Assembly: GCA_024234165.1 (NCBI GenBank)
Contig: JACKOP010000001.1
Span: 248,001-312,000 of the forward strand
DNA length: 64,000 bases
Source of the DNA: Pseudomonadales bacterium
GTDB taxonomy: Bacteria > Pseudomonadota > Gammaproteobacteria > Pseudomonadales > UBA5518
Direction of reading: 5' to 3'
Under the pieces are notes generated by a model that had not been told where the DNA came from, did not search any database, and saw only the letters and a program-made list of their open reading frames with translations. Positions 17,338 through 26,108 of the stretch are shown piece by piece (the first letter of the stretch is position 1; each line of letters begins with the position of its first letter). A program made the position numbers and the translations under genes.

Positions 17338-18183
17338 ATGGAAGGCCTGTACCTGGTAATCGTATTTTTTGCGCTGGTTCTGATCACCATTTCCAAGGGG
17401 GCACGGATCGTTCCGCAAGGCAGCAAATGGGTGGTGCAACGCCTTGGCAAGTACCACTGCACCCTGAACCCGGGACTCAGCATCATCGTGCCTTTCGTCG
17501 ACGTGGTCGCCTACCGCGTCACCACCAAGGATATCGTGCTCGACGTGCCGTCGCAGGACGTGATCACGCGCGACAACGTCGTGATCGTCGTGAACGCGGT
17601 CGCCTATATCAACATCGTGCAACCCGAGCGGGCCGTCTACGGCGTCGAGGACTTCCGCATCGCAATCCAGAATCTGGTACAGACCTCGCTGCGGTCCATC
17701 ATCGGCGAGATGGACCTCGACGATGCACTGTCTTCGCGTGACCAGATCAAGGCGCGACTCAAGGAAGCGATCTCCGACGATATCGCCGACTGGGGCATCA
17801 CGTTGAAAACGGTGGAGATCCAGGACATCAACCCGTCGCAGCGGATGCAGACCGCGATGGAGGAACAGGCCGCAGCCGAACGCCAGCGCCGCGCCACGGT
17901 CTCGCGTGCGGAAGGCAGCAAGACGGCAGCAATTCTGGAGGCTGAAGGCCGGCTGGAAGCATCGCGACGCGATGCGGACGCGCAGGTGTTGCTTGCCCAG
18001 GCCAGCCAGCGTGCGATCGAACTGGTCACCGAGGCGGTCAAGGACAACGAGCTGCCTGCGATGTTCCTGCTCGGCGAGCGCTACATCAATTCGATACGCG
18101 AGATGGCAGGTTCGCAGAACGGCAAACTGGTGCTGCTTCCGGCCGACCTGCCAGCCGCAATCCGCGGCATGCTGGGCAAGTAG
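17338..18183 (+). CDS. qmcA: SPFH/band 7 (stomatin-like) protein, QmcA type
   Basis: A 281-residue protein with one N-terminal membrane anchor (LYLVIVFFALVLITI) and a SPFH/band 7 domain (VPQGSKWVVQRLGKYHCTLNPGLS, LDVPSQDVITRDNVVI, VQTSLRSIIGEMDLDDALSSR). A helical coiled region follows (EEQAAAERQRRATVSRAEGSK). Stomatin-like proteins form large rings at the inner membrane and associate with NfeD proteins and proteases. GGAGG lies 3 bases before the AAA-ATG start. It pairs with the NfeD gene just upstream. Confidence 0.92.
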   Translation: MEGLYLVIVFFALVLITISKGARIVPQGSKWVVQRLGKYHCTLNPGLSIIVPFVDVVAYRVTTKDIVLDVPSQDVITRDNVVIVVNAVAYINIVQPERAVYGVEDFRIAIQNLVQTSLRSIIGEMDLDDALSSRDQIKARLKEAISDDIADWGITLKTVEIQDINPSQRMQTAMEEQAAAERQRRATVSRAEGSKTAAILEAEGRLEASRRDADAQVLLAQASQRAIELVTEAVKDNELPAMFLLGERYINSIREMAGSQNGKLVLLPADLPAAIRGMLGK

Positions 18184-18215
18184 GCATTCGCGTCGATCGA
18201 GCGCGGACGCGACTC

Positions 18216-19358
18216 TCAGTACACCGCCCCGGCGCCGCGCAGCGCCTCGATCTGCCGTGCGTCGTAGCCGATTGCCGCCAGGATCGCGTCGGTGTCGGCA
18301 CCGATGCGCACTGCCGTCGCCGGTGTGGCCGGCACCGTGCGACTGAAGCGTGGTGCCGGCGCAGGCTGCCATATCCCGTCGTTCTCGAAGAAACCGGCAC
18401 GCGCCACGGCGTGAGAATGCGTTGCCACTTCGCCCAACGCCAGCACCGGTGCAAAGCAGACGTCGCTACCCTCCATGATCGCGCACCATTCGTCCCGCGT
18501 GCGGGAACGGAAGACCGCGGCGAAGCGCTCCTTCAGCGCATCCCAGCGCCGTGCGTCGTGCTGGTGTGGCAACTGCTCATCCGCAAGACCGAGCTTCTCC
18601 AGCAACTGTGCATAGAACTGTGGTTCGATCGAACCGATCGAAACGTACTTGCCATCCTTGGTCTCGTAGACGCCGTAGAAATGCGAACCCCCGTCGAGCA
18701 TGTTGCTGCCGCGCTCGTCGCGCCAGAATCCGGACTGGAATGCACCGTACATCATCGTCATCAGCGCCGATGCGCCATCGACCATCGCCGCATCGACTAC
18801 CTGCCCCTTGCCGGAAGACTGCGCCTCGAGGATCGCGCAAACGATGCCATAGGCGAGCAGCAGCCCTCCGCCACCAAAATCACCGATCAGGTTCAGCGGC
18901 ACCACTGGCTTGCCACCCTTCTCGCCGATTGCATGCAACGCACCGGTGAGGGCGATGTAGTTCAGATCGTGACCCGCCGCATGTGCCAGCGGTCCATCCT
19001 GGCCCCAACCGGTCATGCGTCCGTACACGAGCCGCGGATTGCGCTGCAGGCACACATCGGGCCCCAGCCCGAGCTTTTCCATTACGCCCGGCCGGTTGCC
19101 CTCGAGCATTGCATCGGCCTCGTCGATCAGGCGCAGCACCACATCGACGGCTTGCGGATCCTTGAGGTTCAGCGCGATGCAGCGCTTGCCACGATTGCCG
19201 AAATCGAGCTTTTCGTTCTCGGCCATGCTGAGCATGCCGCTTGATGGTCTGGAAACGCGGATCACGTCTGCACCCATATCGGCCAACATCATCGCGGCGA
19301 AAGGTCCCGGACCGATGCCTGCGATCTCGACGATTTTTCTGCCGTGCAATGGACCCAC
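18216..19358 (-). CDS. Alpha-methylacyl-CoA racemase (CaiB/BaiF family)
   Basis: About 380 residues, a single-domain CaiB/BaiF protein. GWGQDGPLAHAAGHDLNYIALTG carries the His and neighbouring residues typical of 2-methylacyl-CoA racemases, as does ADVIRVSRP. The enzyme would interconvert (2R)- and (2S)-methylacyl-CoA, which is needed to beta-oxidise branched chains such as sterol side chains or pristanate. The GTG at 19358 has AGAGAGG about 8 bases upstream and is preferred to a GTG at 19376. It follows mobA on the same strand and is convergent with the SPFH gene. Confidence 0.88.
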   Translation of the reverse strand: MGPLHGRKIVEIAGIGPGPFAAMMLADMGADVIRVSRPSSGMLSMAENEKLDFGNRGKRCIALNLKDPQAVDVVLRLIDEADAMLEGNRPGVMEKLGLGPDVCLQRNPRLVYGRMTGWGQDGPLAHAAGHDLNYIALTGALHAIGEKGGKPVVPLNLIGDFGGGGLLLAYGIVCAILEAQSSGKGQVVDAAMVDGASALMTMMYGAFQSGFWRDERGSNMLDGGSHFYGVYETKDGKYVSIGSIEPQFYAQLLEKLGLADEQLPHQHDARRWDALKERFAAVFRSRTRDEWCAIMEGSDVCFAPVLALGEVATHSHAVARAGFFENDGIWQPAPAPRFSRTVPATPATAVRIGADTDAILAAIGYDARQIEALRGAGAVY

Positions 19359-19399
19359 GAAGACACCTCTCTGCACACGTTGACGGGGAGCGCGCGAGT

Positions 19400-20035
19400 C
19401 TACCTTCCGCGGCGTTCATCTGCCAGACGCCGCTCGGCCAGTGCGAGCTCCTCCGGGGTGTTGATGTTGAAGAACGGATCTTCATCGCTCGCCGACCAGT
19501 CGACACACACGTGGGGCAGTCCCCGCAGGAACGCACCCACGCCTCGCTGCGCACCTTCGAGCAGTGCCGTGCGCAAGCGCGTCGCAACGACAACCGACCA
19601 CAACGCAAATACGGGCTGCATTCGACCGTCGGCTGCAGCCACTGCCACCGGCGCTCCGCACCGCTCCGCTTCCATCAGCAACCGCGACACCAGGTTCCGC
19701 GGGAACCAGGGTGAATCACAAGGGAAGCTTGCCATCCAGCACAGATCCGGACGGTGTTCGCGCAGGAATTCGAGCCCTGCCAGAACGCCTGCGAGTGGAC
19801 CCGGGTAGCCGGGAACCGGATCAGGGAGAACCGTCGCGGCGGGCACCGGCAGCCCGCCGGGATCATCGTTGTAATTCAGCAGCAGCACACCAACCTGCCC
19901 TGCGGCACGCTCCCACACGCATTCGAGCAGCGTGCGATCCCCGAGGCGACGCAGGCTCTTGCCGCCCTCACCCATGCGACTGCCACGCCCGCCGGCAAGC
20001 ACGATACCCGCCACTCGTCTGCCTTCGTCCATCAT
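19400..20035 (-). CDS. mobA: Molybdenum cofactor guanylyltransferase
   Basis: About 211 residues. The nucleotidyltransferase signature LAGGRGSRMGEGGKSL is at the N-terminus, FPCDSPW provides the metal-binding Asp, and QPVFALW and FFNINTPEEL match the MobA C-terminal region. It attaches GMP to molybdopterin to make the MGD cofactor for molybdoenzymes of the DMSO-reductase type. ATG 20035 or the adjacent ATG 20032 can be used; GGGAG lies 5-8 bases upstream. No other molybdenum genes are in the window. Confidence 0.9.
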   Translation of the reverse strand: MMDEGRRVAGIVLAGGRGSRMGEGGKSLRRLGDRTLLECVWERAAGQVGVLLLNYNDDPGGLPVPAATVLPDPVPGYPGPLAGVLAGLEFLREHRPDLCWMASFPCDSPWFPRNLVSRLLMEAERCGAPVAVAAADGRMQPVFALWSVVVATRLRTALLEGAQRGVGAFLRGLPHVCVDWSASDEDPFFNINTPEELALAERRLADERRGR

Positions 20036-20172
20036 CGACACTCCCGAAGCCGCGTGTGCCATCTTCCTGCACCCGTAGCGCCGCACGCACGACACGAGCA
20101 ATTTCTCAGACGCGTTGACTTCCACTGGACGTGCGCGTTCAACTGGGCACGATTTCCAGGGAGGGAGATCCC

Positions 20173-20388
20173 ATGCGCCAGACCCTGTTGATATTCGCCA
20201 CGATCCTGGCATTGGCGCCAGCTTCCGGCATGTGTGCAGGCACTACCCGTGACGACTGTGCCCGCCTGGAGCGCCAGCGCGAGCAGATCGTGCAGCAACT
20301 GCGCCGACCACACTCGGTCAGCCAGGCGAACCGTCTGCACGCACGTCTGCGCGAAGTGCGCTCACGCATTGCACACGGTTGCCGTTAG
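20173..20388 (+). CDS. Small secreted protein of unknown function
   Basis: A 71-residue protein with a clear signal peptide (MRQTLLIFATILALAPASGMCA). The mature part of about 48 residues is basic and helical (CARLERQREQIVQQLRR, ANRLHARLREVRSRIAHGC), with a Cys near each end that may form a disulfide. AGGGAG lies about 7 bases before ATG 20173, a strong site that supports a real gene. I do not recognise a family. It lies between divergent mobA and convergent sohB. Confidence 0.65.
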   Translation: MRQTLLIFATILALAPASGMCAGTTRDDCARLERQREQIVQQLRRPHSVSQANRLHARLREVRSRIAHGCR

Positions 20389-20393
20389 TCGCT

Positions 20394-21485
20394 TCAGCGC
20401 GTGAGTCGACCCGGCTCCGACAACCCGTCCAGAGCCTGCTCGACACCGCGTCGGACCGTGCCCTCGATCGCGAGACCGAGCCGCTCGCCAATGGCGCGGC
20501 GCTCCACATAGCGCAGCTCCAGCACGTCGGATTCGCGTGCGGCGTCCTGCAACAGGGCATCACTGGTTCCCAGCGTATCGACCAGACCAAGGCCCTGCGC
20601 GCGTTCGCCGAACCAGACCTCGCCGGTGGCCACTGCGGCAACGTCGAGCCCCGGACGATAGCGCTGCACGAATTCGCGGAACAACGCGTGAGTGTCTTCG
20701 AGCTCCTCGGCGAACTTCTGCCGGGCGGTGTCGGTATTGCGGCCAAATACGGTCAACGTGCGCTTGTACTGTCCGGCGGTGAGCAATTCGTAATCGATGT
20801 CGTGTTTCTTCAGCAGACGGTGGAAATTCGGTATCTGTGCAAGCACACCAATGCTCCCCACCATGGCAAACGGGGCGGCCACGATGCGATCGGCAACACA
20901 GGCCATCAGGTAGCCACCACTTGCAGCCACCTTGTCCACGCATACGGTGAGCGGGATGCCGCGCTCGCGGATGCGCGTCAGCTGGGCAGCCGCAAGGCCA
21001 TACGCATGGACCATGCCGCCGCTGCTCTCCAGGCGCACCACGACACTGTCCTCGGGCTCCGCGAGTGTCAGCAACGCACTGATCTCCTCGCGCAGGTTGC
21101 GCACCGCGTGAGCTCGGATGTCACCGTGAAAACCGAGCACGAACACACGCCGTGGCGTCTTGTCGGCCGCAGCACCCGTCGCCGCGGCATCAGCAGTCGT
21201 GATGTCCGTGGCAGCGCGCCCACGGCGCGCCTTTCCCGCCTTGCGTTCGGCCTTGCGCCAGCGCTTGTATTCGCGCTCATCGAGCGCTGCGGCATGCAGC
21301 GCATCGCGCATCGCATCGAAGCGATGATTGAGCTTGCGAACCTCGATATGACCGTCCTCGCCGCGACCGCGGGCGCGCACGACGGCTCCGGCCACACCGA
21401 GTGCTGCGATCAGAACCGCGACCAGGACGGTCAGCGTCTTGGCCAGAAACAGACCGTATTCCGTCATGAACTCCCACACATGCAT
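20394..21485 (-). CDS. sohB: Inner-membrane S49 peptidase, SohB-like
   Basis: A 363-residue protein with one N-terminal membrane helix, a charged linker (residues about 60-110), and a serine peptidase S49 domain. The nucleophile Ser is S189 in KVAASGGYLMAC and the general-base Lys is K241 in GQYKRTL. VGSIGVLAQIPN and GEVWFGERAQGLGLVD are typical of SohB/SppA. It probably degrades membrane or signal peptide fragments on the periplasmic side. The linker is rich in Ala, Thr and basic residues and looks disordered. ATG 21467 is an alternative start. Confidence 0.9.
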   Translation of the reverse strand: MHVWEFMTEYGLFLAKTLTVLVAVLIAALGVAGAVVRARGRGEDGHIEVRKLNHRFDAMRDALHAAALDEREYKRWRKAERKAGKARRGRAATDITTADAAATGAAADKTPRRVFVLGFHGDIRAHAVRNLREEISALLTLAEPEDSVVVRLESSGGMVHAYGLAAAQLTRIRERGIPLTVCVDKVAASGGYLMACVADRIVAAPFAMVGSIGVLAQIPNFHRLLKKHDIDYELLTAGQYKRTLTVFGRNTDTARQKFAEELEDTHALFREFVQRYRPGLDVAAVATGEVWFGERAQGLGLVDTLGTSDALLQDAARESDVLELRYVERRAIGERLGLAIEGTVRRGVEQALDGLSEPGRLTR

Positions 21486-21512
21486 CGCCTCGTGATCATG
21501 GCGCGCGGCAGC

Positions 21513-23180
21513 CTAGCACATACCGCCACCTGCTACCGCGATCGGCGCTGCATGGTCACGGTGCAGCGAGGGCACACGCGCCAGCTCGAGGATCCTGCGA
21601 TCGGGTACATCCCCCGCCTGCAGCGATGCGATGCAATATTCGAGTGCGATCAGAACGTCCGCGAGGTGCTCGCCGGTTGCCGCGTCGTGCGCGCCCAGCC
21701 CGGCAGCAGGCTCACCGAGCAAATCGCACGCCCGCTCCGCGATCGACGCCACGTCCGGCTCGGCAAGCATTCGCAACGCGCCCCGCACCTGCTCGAACCC
21801 CTGGCGCACGCTTGCCGGTGGACGGTCTGCACCGCCGGCATCGACGACGGCAGCGAGTTCGCGCTTGGCGGATTCGAGGTGTTCGCGAATCTGCGCCAGC
21901 GTCATGCTGCGTGCCTGTGCCAGCGTATCACCGGTGAATGCGGCCGCGACCGACGCATTCCCGATCCCCCGTGCGCGCGCGAAGTCGTCCAATGCAACCT
22001 CTGCCTCGACCACCGCATCGGCCATGCGCTGCAGCTCCTCGACGGACGCTTCGACACCCGTCCCGATGCAGTGCTCGATCTGCACGGACTGCAGTTCCAG
22101 ACGCGTGGCCACCTCTGCGAGACCGCCTGCCGTCAGTGCCTGCACCGCACGCTGCAGAGCTGCGTTCACCTCTGCCAGAACTTCCGTGCCGGCCCCGGAT
22201 CCGGGCGTCGTGGCATCGAGTGCACGGCGTACCCTGCGGAACTCCTCATGTACTGCAGCGATCGTTGCAGCAGCGTCGTCGTCCGGCACTCCGAGCAGTC
22301 GCCGGCGCTCGCGCGCGAGCGTTGCATCATCCGGCAGTATCGACACGAGATGCGCCAGACTGCGAATTTCGTCGACACGCTGACCACCGTCGATGCGTGT
22401 CACCAGCGACAGCAGCACACTGCGCTGCTCCGGATGAAGCGCCGCTCCACGCTGCGTCGGGTCACGCGTCCACGCACGCAGCCAGCCATCTCCGGTGCGC
22501 AGTACGCGGATGCGCTCCGGCGTTGCTCGCAAGGCACCGTTCGCAAAGCCTTCGAGCACACCACCGAGCAGCCACCAGCGCTCACCTGCCTCACTGCCGC
22601 CCGCAAGCTCCAGCATGCGGTCGCTCGCACGCCGCATCATGTGTACATGTACCGGATCGAAACGCCCGCGCACGACTGCCAGCAGTCCGAGTTGATACAG
22701 ATGGCGCAAGCGTCGTGGCAGCTCCGCATCCGGCTGTGCCGACGGCTCGCGCGCCGGGCAGTGGCAGCCAGGCAGGCCCAGGGCCGGCAAGAAGCTTGCA
22801 TCCGACAGCGGCTCGAGTCGGCCTGCCATGCGCAGCGCGTCATGCTCCGGACGCAGCAACTCGGGGCGTGGTTCACGCCGTGTACAGACGTATGCGGGAT
22901 AGCGCATCAGAACCTGAAATGCTGCCTCGAGCAGGTTCTCGTGCCCAGGGGCAATCCGTTCCTCACCGAGGGTCAGCCCCATATCACGGGCAAGCTGCGC
23001 CGCATCGTGCAGTTCCAGCATGCGCAGCACGCCGTCGGCCTGACGCAGCAGCGTTGCGCACTGCTCACGCGCATCCGCATCATCCTGCCAGGAGCGCCGG
23101 CAACACTCGTACGCCGTATCGATCAGACGTTCGAGTTCCGGGCGCGCAATCTCCAGCGACGCGATGCTGACTCGGGACAC
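21513..23180 (-). CDS. fimL: FimL-like protein (homologous to the ChpA N-terminal region)
   Basis: A 555-residue cytosolic, largely helical protein. Its length, the composition of degenerate Hpt-like helical repeats, and its position just downstream of dnaQ/rnhA agree with FimL of Pseudomonas. FimL resembles the N-terminal part of the ChpA chemosensory kinase and affects type IV pilus function and cAMP. GTG 23180 is chosen because GGAGG precedes it by 7 bases; a longer frame would run into dnaQ. No pilus genes are nearby. The assignment rests on gene order and overall character, not on a catalytic motif. Confidence 0.65.
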   Translation of the reverse strand: MSRVSIASLEIARPELERLIDTAYECCRRSWQDDADAREQCATLLRQADGVLRMLELHDAAQLARDMGLTLGEERIAPGHENLLEAAFQVLMRYPAYVCTRREPRPELLRPEHDALRMAGRLEPLSDASFLPALGLPGCHCPAREPSAQPDAELPRRLRHLYQLGLLAVVRGRFDPVHVHMMRRASDRMLELAGGSEAGERWWLLGGVLEGFANGALRATPERIRVLRTGDGWLRAWTRDPTQRGAALHPEQRSVLLSLVTRIDGGQRVDEIRSLAHLVSILPDDATLARERRRLLGVPDDDAAATIAAVHEEFRRVRRALDATTPGSGAGTEVLAEVNAALQRAVQALTAGGLAEVATRLELQSVQIEHCIGTGVEASVEELQRMADAVVEAEVALDDFARARGIGNASVAAAFTGDTLAQARSMTLAQIREHLESAKRELAAVVDAGGADRPPASVRQGFEQVRGALRMLAEPDVASIAERACDLLGEPAAGLGAHDAATGEHLADVLIALEYCIASLQAGDVPDRRILELARVPSLHRDHAAPIAVAGGGMC

Positions 23181-23274
23181 CGGGGGACCTCCGTGGACGA
23201 TGCGCGAGGCGCGCTGCAGACCCTGTTCCGCGATGCGCCGTTGCCCGATCCAGTATAGACGCCCACAGCAACCA

Positions 23275-23988
23275 TCACTCCTGCCAGAGGCACTTGCCTC
23301 CACTCGCCTTGGCGATCTCCTGCAGGCGCTGGTGGTGTGCCGCGACTTCCTCGGCATTGGCCGCCAGCACACGCATGCGCGGCCGCCCCGCCGACAGACG
23401 ACGTATCTGTGCCACTTGCGTGCTCCCGTCCACCAGGGTCTGTGCATCACCACCAAGCTCGAGTGCGGTCTGTCCTCCCGTCATGCCGAGGTAGACGTCG
23501 GCAAGGATCTCCGCATCGAGCAATGCACCGTGCAGTTCACGCTGCGAGTTGTCGACGAAGTAACGCTTGCACAGCGCATCGAGACTGTTGCGTTGGCCCG
23601 GATGGCGCGCACGCGCCAGCACCAGCGTGTCGGTATGCGTGCAGTAATCCGCCATGCGCCCACGGTCTTCACCGAGCGACGCGAGTTCGGCGTCGAGAAA
23701 TGCGAGATCGAACGGGGCGTTATGGATGATCAGCTCTGCACCACGCACGAAGGCCAGAAACTCGTCTGCCACCTGGGCGAATGCCGGCTTGTCCGCGAGG
23801 AACACATCGGTCAGTCCGTGCACCTCGACAGCGCCCTCGTCCACCGGACGGCCCGGGTTGAGATAGCAGTGAAATCGCCTTCCGGTGAGACGCCGGTCCA
23901 GCATCTCGACGCAACCGATCTCCACCACACGATGCCCCTGCGCTGGTTCGAGCCCCGTCGTTTCGGTATCGAGGACGATCTGACGCAT
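23275..23988 (-). CDS. dnaQ: DNA polymerase III epsilon subunit (3'-5' exonuclease)
   Basis: A 237-residue DEDDh exonuclease. ExoI is LDTETTGL (D7, E9), ExoII is HNAPFDLAFLD, and the ExoIII His/Asp lie in HGALLDAEILADVY. The C-terminal tail (about 190-237) matches the segment that binds the polymerase alpha subunit. It proofreads during replication. It lies 2 bases downstream of rnhA on the same strand, a conserved proteobacterial pairing. Confidence 0.96.
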   Translation of the reverse strand: MRQIVLDTETTGLEPAQGHRVVEIGCVEMLDRRLTGRRFHCYLNPGRPVDEGAVEVHGLTDVFLADKPAFAQVADEFLAFVRGAELIIHNAPFDLAFLDAELASLGEDRGRMADYCTHTDTLVLARARHPGQRNSLDALCKRYFVDNSQRELHGALLDAEILADVYLGMTGGQTALELGGDAQTLVDGSTQVAQIRRLSAGRPRMRVLAANAEEVAAHHQRLQEIAKASGGKCLWQE

Positions 23989-23990
23989 CG

Positions 23991-24443
23991 CTATGCTCTC
24001 CCCTTGTCGAACGCGAGTTCATCGATACCCCGATTGGCGAGACGGTCTGCGCGCTCGTTGCCGTCGTGACCGCTATGGCCCCGCACCCAGTGCCAACGCA
24101 CCTGGTGGCGCGCCGCCTCTCGCTCCAGTGCCTGCCAGAGTTCGACGTTCTTCACCGGCTTGCGGTCGGCGGTGCGCCAACCGCGACGCTTCCAGTTCGC
24201 CATCCACCGGGTCACACCGTCGCGCAGGTATTGGGAATCGGTGTACAGGTCGACATCGCACGGCTCGCGCAGCGCGCCCAGTGCGCGAATCGCTGCAGTC
24301 AGTTCCATCCGGTTGTTCGTGGTGAGCACTTCCCCGCCGTACAATTCCCGCTCGCTCTCACCGTAGCGCAGCAGCGCCCCCCAGCCACCCGGACCCGGAT
24401 TGCCGCGACACGCACCGTCGGTGAACACTTCGACCTGCTTCAT
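23991..24443 (-). CDS. rnhA: Ribonuclease HI
   Basis: A 150-residue enzyme that cleaves RNA in RNA-DNA hybrids. The active-site carboxylates are present: D9 (VFTDGACRGNPGPGGWG), E47 (NRMELTAAI), D69 (LYTDSQYL) and the last Asp in GNERADRLAN. The conserved His is in the loop GHSGHDGNE. It is full length and very close to the family consensus. It sits between the methyltransferase gene and dnaQ. Confidence 0.97.
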   Translation of the reverse strand: MKQVEVFTDGACRGNPGPGGWGALLRYGESERELYGGEVLTTNNRMELTAAIRALGALREPCDVDLYTDSQYLRDGVTRWMANWKRRGWRTADRKPVKNVELWQALEREAARHQVRWHWVRGHSGHDGNERADRLANRGIDELAFDKGRA

Positions 24444-24454
24444 CCGGTACGGGT

Positions 24455-25216
24455 TCAGTGCAAGGTCGTGTCACGCACGCTCGGTGAGGCGAGCGGCAGC
24501 GCAGCGAGTCGCGGGCGGATCACCCGGCGCACAGGACGCACCGGCGTCAGCGAGCCGAGTTGTTTGCGAGCATGAATCATGTAGATCGCGCCCGCCGGGA
24601 GCTCCAGACGAGCGGCCAGACGATCGGCGCCAGCGAGTCGGGCCAGTGTAGGTGCGTGGTCGAACGGAGGTATGTGCATCCGATACTGCACATCCTCGAC
24701 TGCGAAGCCGAGCAGTGCGAGCCAGTCCTTCACGCGCCGCACCGCGAGCGTCGCTCCGTGCCAGACCGGCCGTGCCGCAACCCGACGTGCGAGCCCCGCA
24801 CGCAAGCCGAACAGACTCCACGGATTGAAGCCGAGCACGAGCAGGTGCCCGTGCGGCACCACTACCCGTGCCGTCTCGCGCAATAACTGGTGCGGCTGCG
24901 CGCTGTATTCGAGTACATGGTGCAGCAGCGCCACATCGACACTATCAGCGTCGATGGGGAGTCGCTCCAGTTCGGCACAGGCGCTGACTGCACGCGCTGC
25001 AGGCGAGCGTGCGAGCACAAAGCGATGACGGATCATGCTGCTGTCACAGAGTCGCAATCGATCACTGATGCCGAGTTGCATCAAGTGGAAACCGTACAGT
25101 TGCGGCAGGCGCACATCCAGAAGCTCGCGTTCCGTGGCGAGCACACGCGCGCCGAGCGCACTGTCGAACCAGTCGGCGAGGAGGGCATTCTCGTCGTCAC
25201 GCTGTTCTTCTGGCAT
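24455..25216 (-). CDS. Class I SAM-dependent methyltransferase (UbiE/gloB-adjacent type)
   Basis: A 253-residue protein with a methyltransferase-11-like fold. The motif region LPIDADSVDVALLHHVLEYSAQPHQLLRE is followed by GHLLVLGFNPWSLFGLR, a hallmark of the family encoded between rnhA and gloB in many gammaproteobacteria. Motif I is degenerate (LRLCDSSMIRH). The substrate is unknown. It is divergent from gloB and upstream of rnhA and dnaQ, probably in one operon. Confidence 0.82.
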   Translation of the reverse strand: MPEEQRDDENALLADWFDSALGARVLATERELLDVRLPQLYGFHLMQLGISDRLRLCDSSMIRHRFVLARSPAARAVSACAELERLPIDADSVDVALLHHVLEYSAQPHQLLRETARVVVPHGHLLVLGFNPWSLFGLRAGLARRVAARPVWHGATLAVRRVKDWLALLGFAVEDVQYRMHIPPFDHAPTLARLAGADRLAARLELPAGAIYMIHARKQLGSLTPVRPVRRVIRPRLAALPLASPSVRDTTLH

Positions 25217-25260
25217 TGGCGATCCGGCCTGCGTGATCCATGTGGAACCGTGAATCCGGG

Positions 25261-25289
25261 TTGGTAATACGGGACAGGCACTATATCAT
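25261..25289 (+). promoter_or_regulatory. Candidate sigma-70 promoter for gloB
   Basis: TTGGTA (25261-25266) and TATCAT (25284-25289) are separated by 17 bases and lie about 30 bases upstream of the gloB ATG. The match to consensus is moderate and no transcript data are available. Confidence 0.35.
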
Positions 25290-25319
25290 GCCCGGCCCGG
25301 ACCCCGGATTCATGCCGCC

Positions 25320-26108
25320 ATGCTCGCAGCACATCCGTTGCCGGCGTTTGCCGACAACTACATCTGGCTGATCGAAGACGGACACGGTCGCGCCGTCATC
25401 GTCGATCCCGGCGACGCCGCTCCGGCGATTGCCGCACTGCAGGAACGCCATCTCGCACTTGCGGCGATTCTCGTGACACACCACCACGCCGATCATGTTG
25501 GTGGGGTCGACGATTTGCGCTCCTGCTATGCGAACGTCCCGGTCTACGGTCCTCGCGAATCTCCCGCGACGTGCGTGACCGGACCACTCGGAGATGGTGC
25601 CACGATCGACGTGCTCGGCTCGCCAGCGACGGTGATCACCGTGCCAGGACATACGCTCGATCACATCGCGTACTTCATTCCCGGCAATGCGACGATGGCA
25701 CCGCTGCTGTTCTGCGGCGACGCCCTGTTCGCCTGCGGCTGCGGGCGGATCTTCGAAGGCGACGCCCGCATGATGTACGCATCCCTGCAACGTCTGGCGG
25801 CGCTTCCGGCAGATTCTCGCGTGTTCTGTGCGCACGAGTACACGCTGGGCAACATCGACTTCGCGCTTGCCGTGGAGCCCGACAACGCACGACTGCAAAA
25901 TCGCAGCGAAACAGACCGCGCCGCACGCGCTCGCGGTGAACCCACCGTACCCTCCACACTCGCGCTCGAGCTTGCGACCAACCCGTTCCTGCGCGCCCAC
26001 ACGGCAGGGGTGCGTGGTGCCGCAGCCACACACGCCGGTCGGGAACTCACGGGCGATCCGGATGTCTTTGCAGTGATCCGTTCCTGGAAGGACGTATTTC
26101 GCGGATGA
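25320..26108 (+). CDS. gloB: Hydroxyacylglutathione hydrolase (glyoxalase II)
   Basis: A 262-residue metallo-beta-lactamase-fold enzyme that hydrolyses S-lactoylglutathione to lactate and glutathione. The binuclear metal motif THHHADHVGG is at residues 53-62. Further ligands are in VPGHTLDHIAY, FCGDALFACGCGR and FCAHEYT. The C-terminal helical domain ends in (F/W)xxWKD. The last codons overlap the mltD start (ATGA), so the two genes are translationally coupled. Confidence 0.95.
   Translation: MLAAHPLPAFADNYIWLIEDGHGRAVIVDPGDAAPAIAALQERHLALAAILVTHHHADHVGGVDDLRSCYANVPVYGPRESPATCVTGPLGDGATIDVLGSPATVITVPGHTLDHIAYFIPGNATMAPLLFCGDALFACGCGRIFEGDARMMYASLQRLAALPADSRVFCAHEYTLGNIDFALAVEPDNARLQNRSETDRAARARGEPTVPSTLALELATNPFLRAHTAGVRGAAATHAGRELTGDPDVFAVIRSWKDVFRG

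Noticed and set aside
20379..23258. 959-codon open frame on the plus strand
   Set aside because: It is antisense to sohB and the FimL-like gene, with low-complexity Arg/His/Cys/Gln content and no recognised domain.
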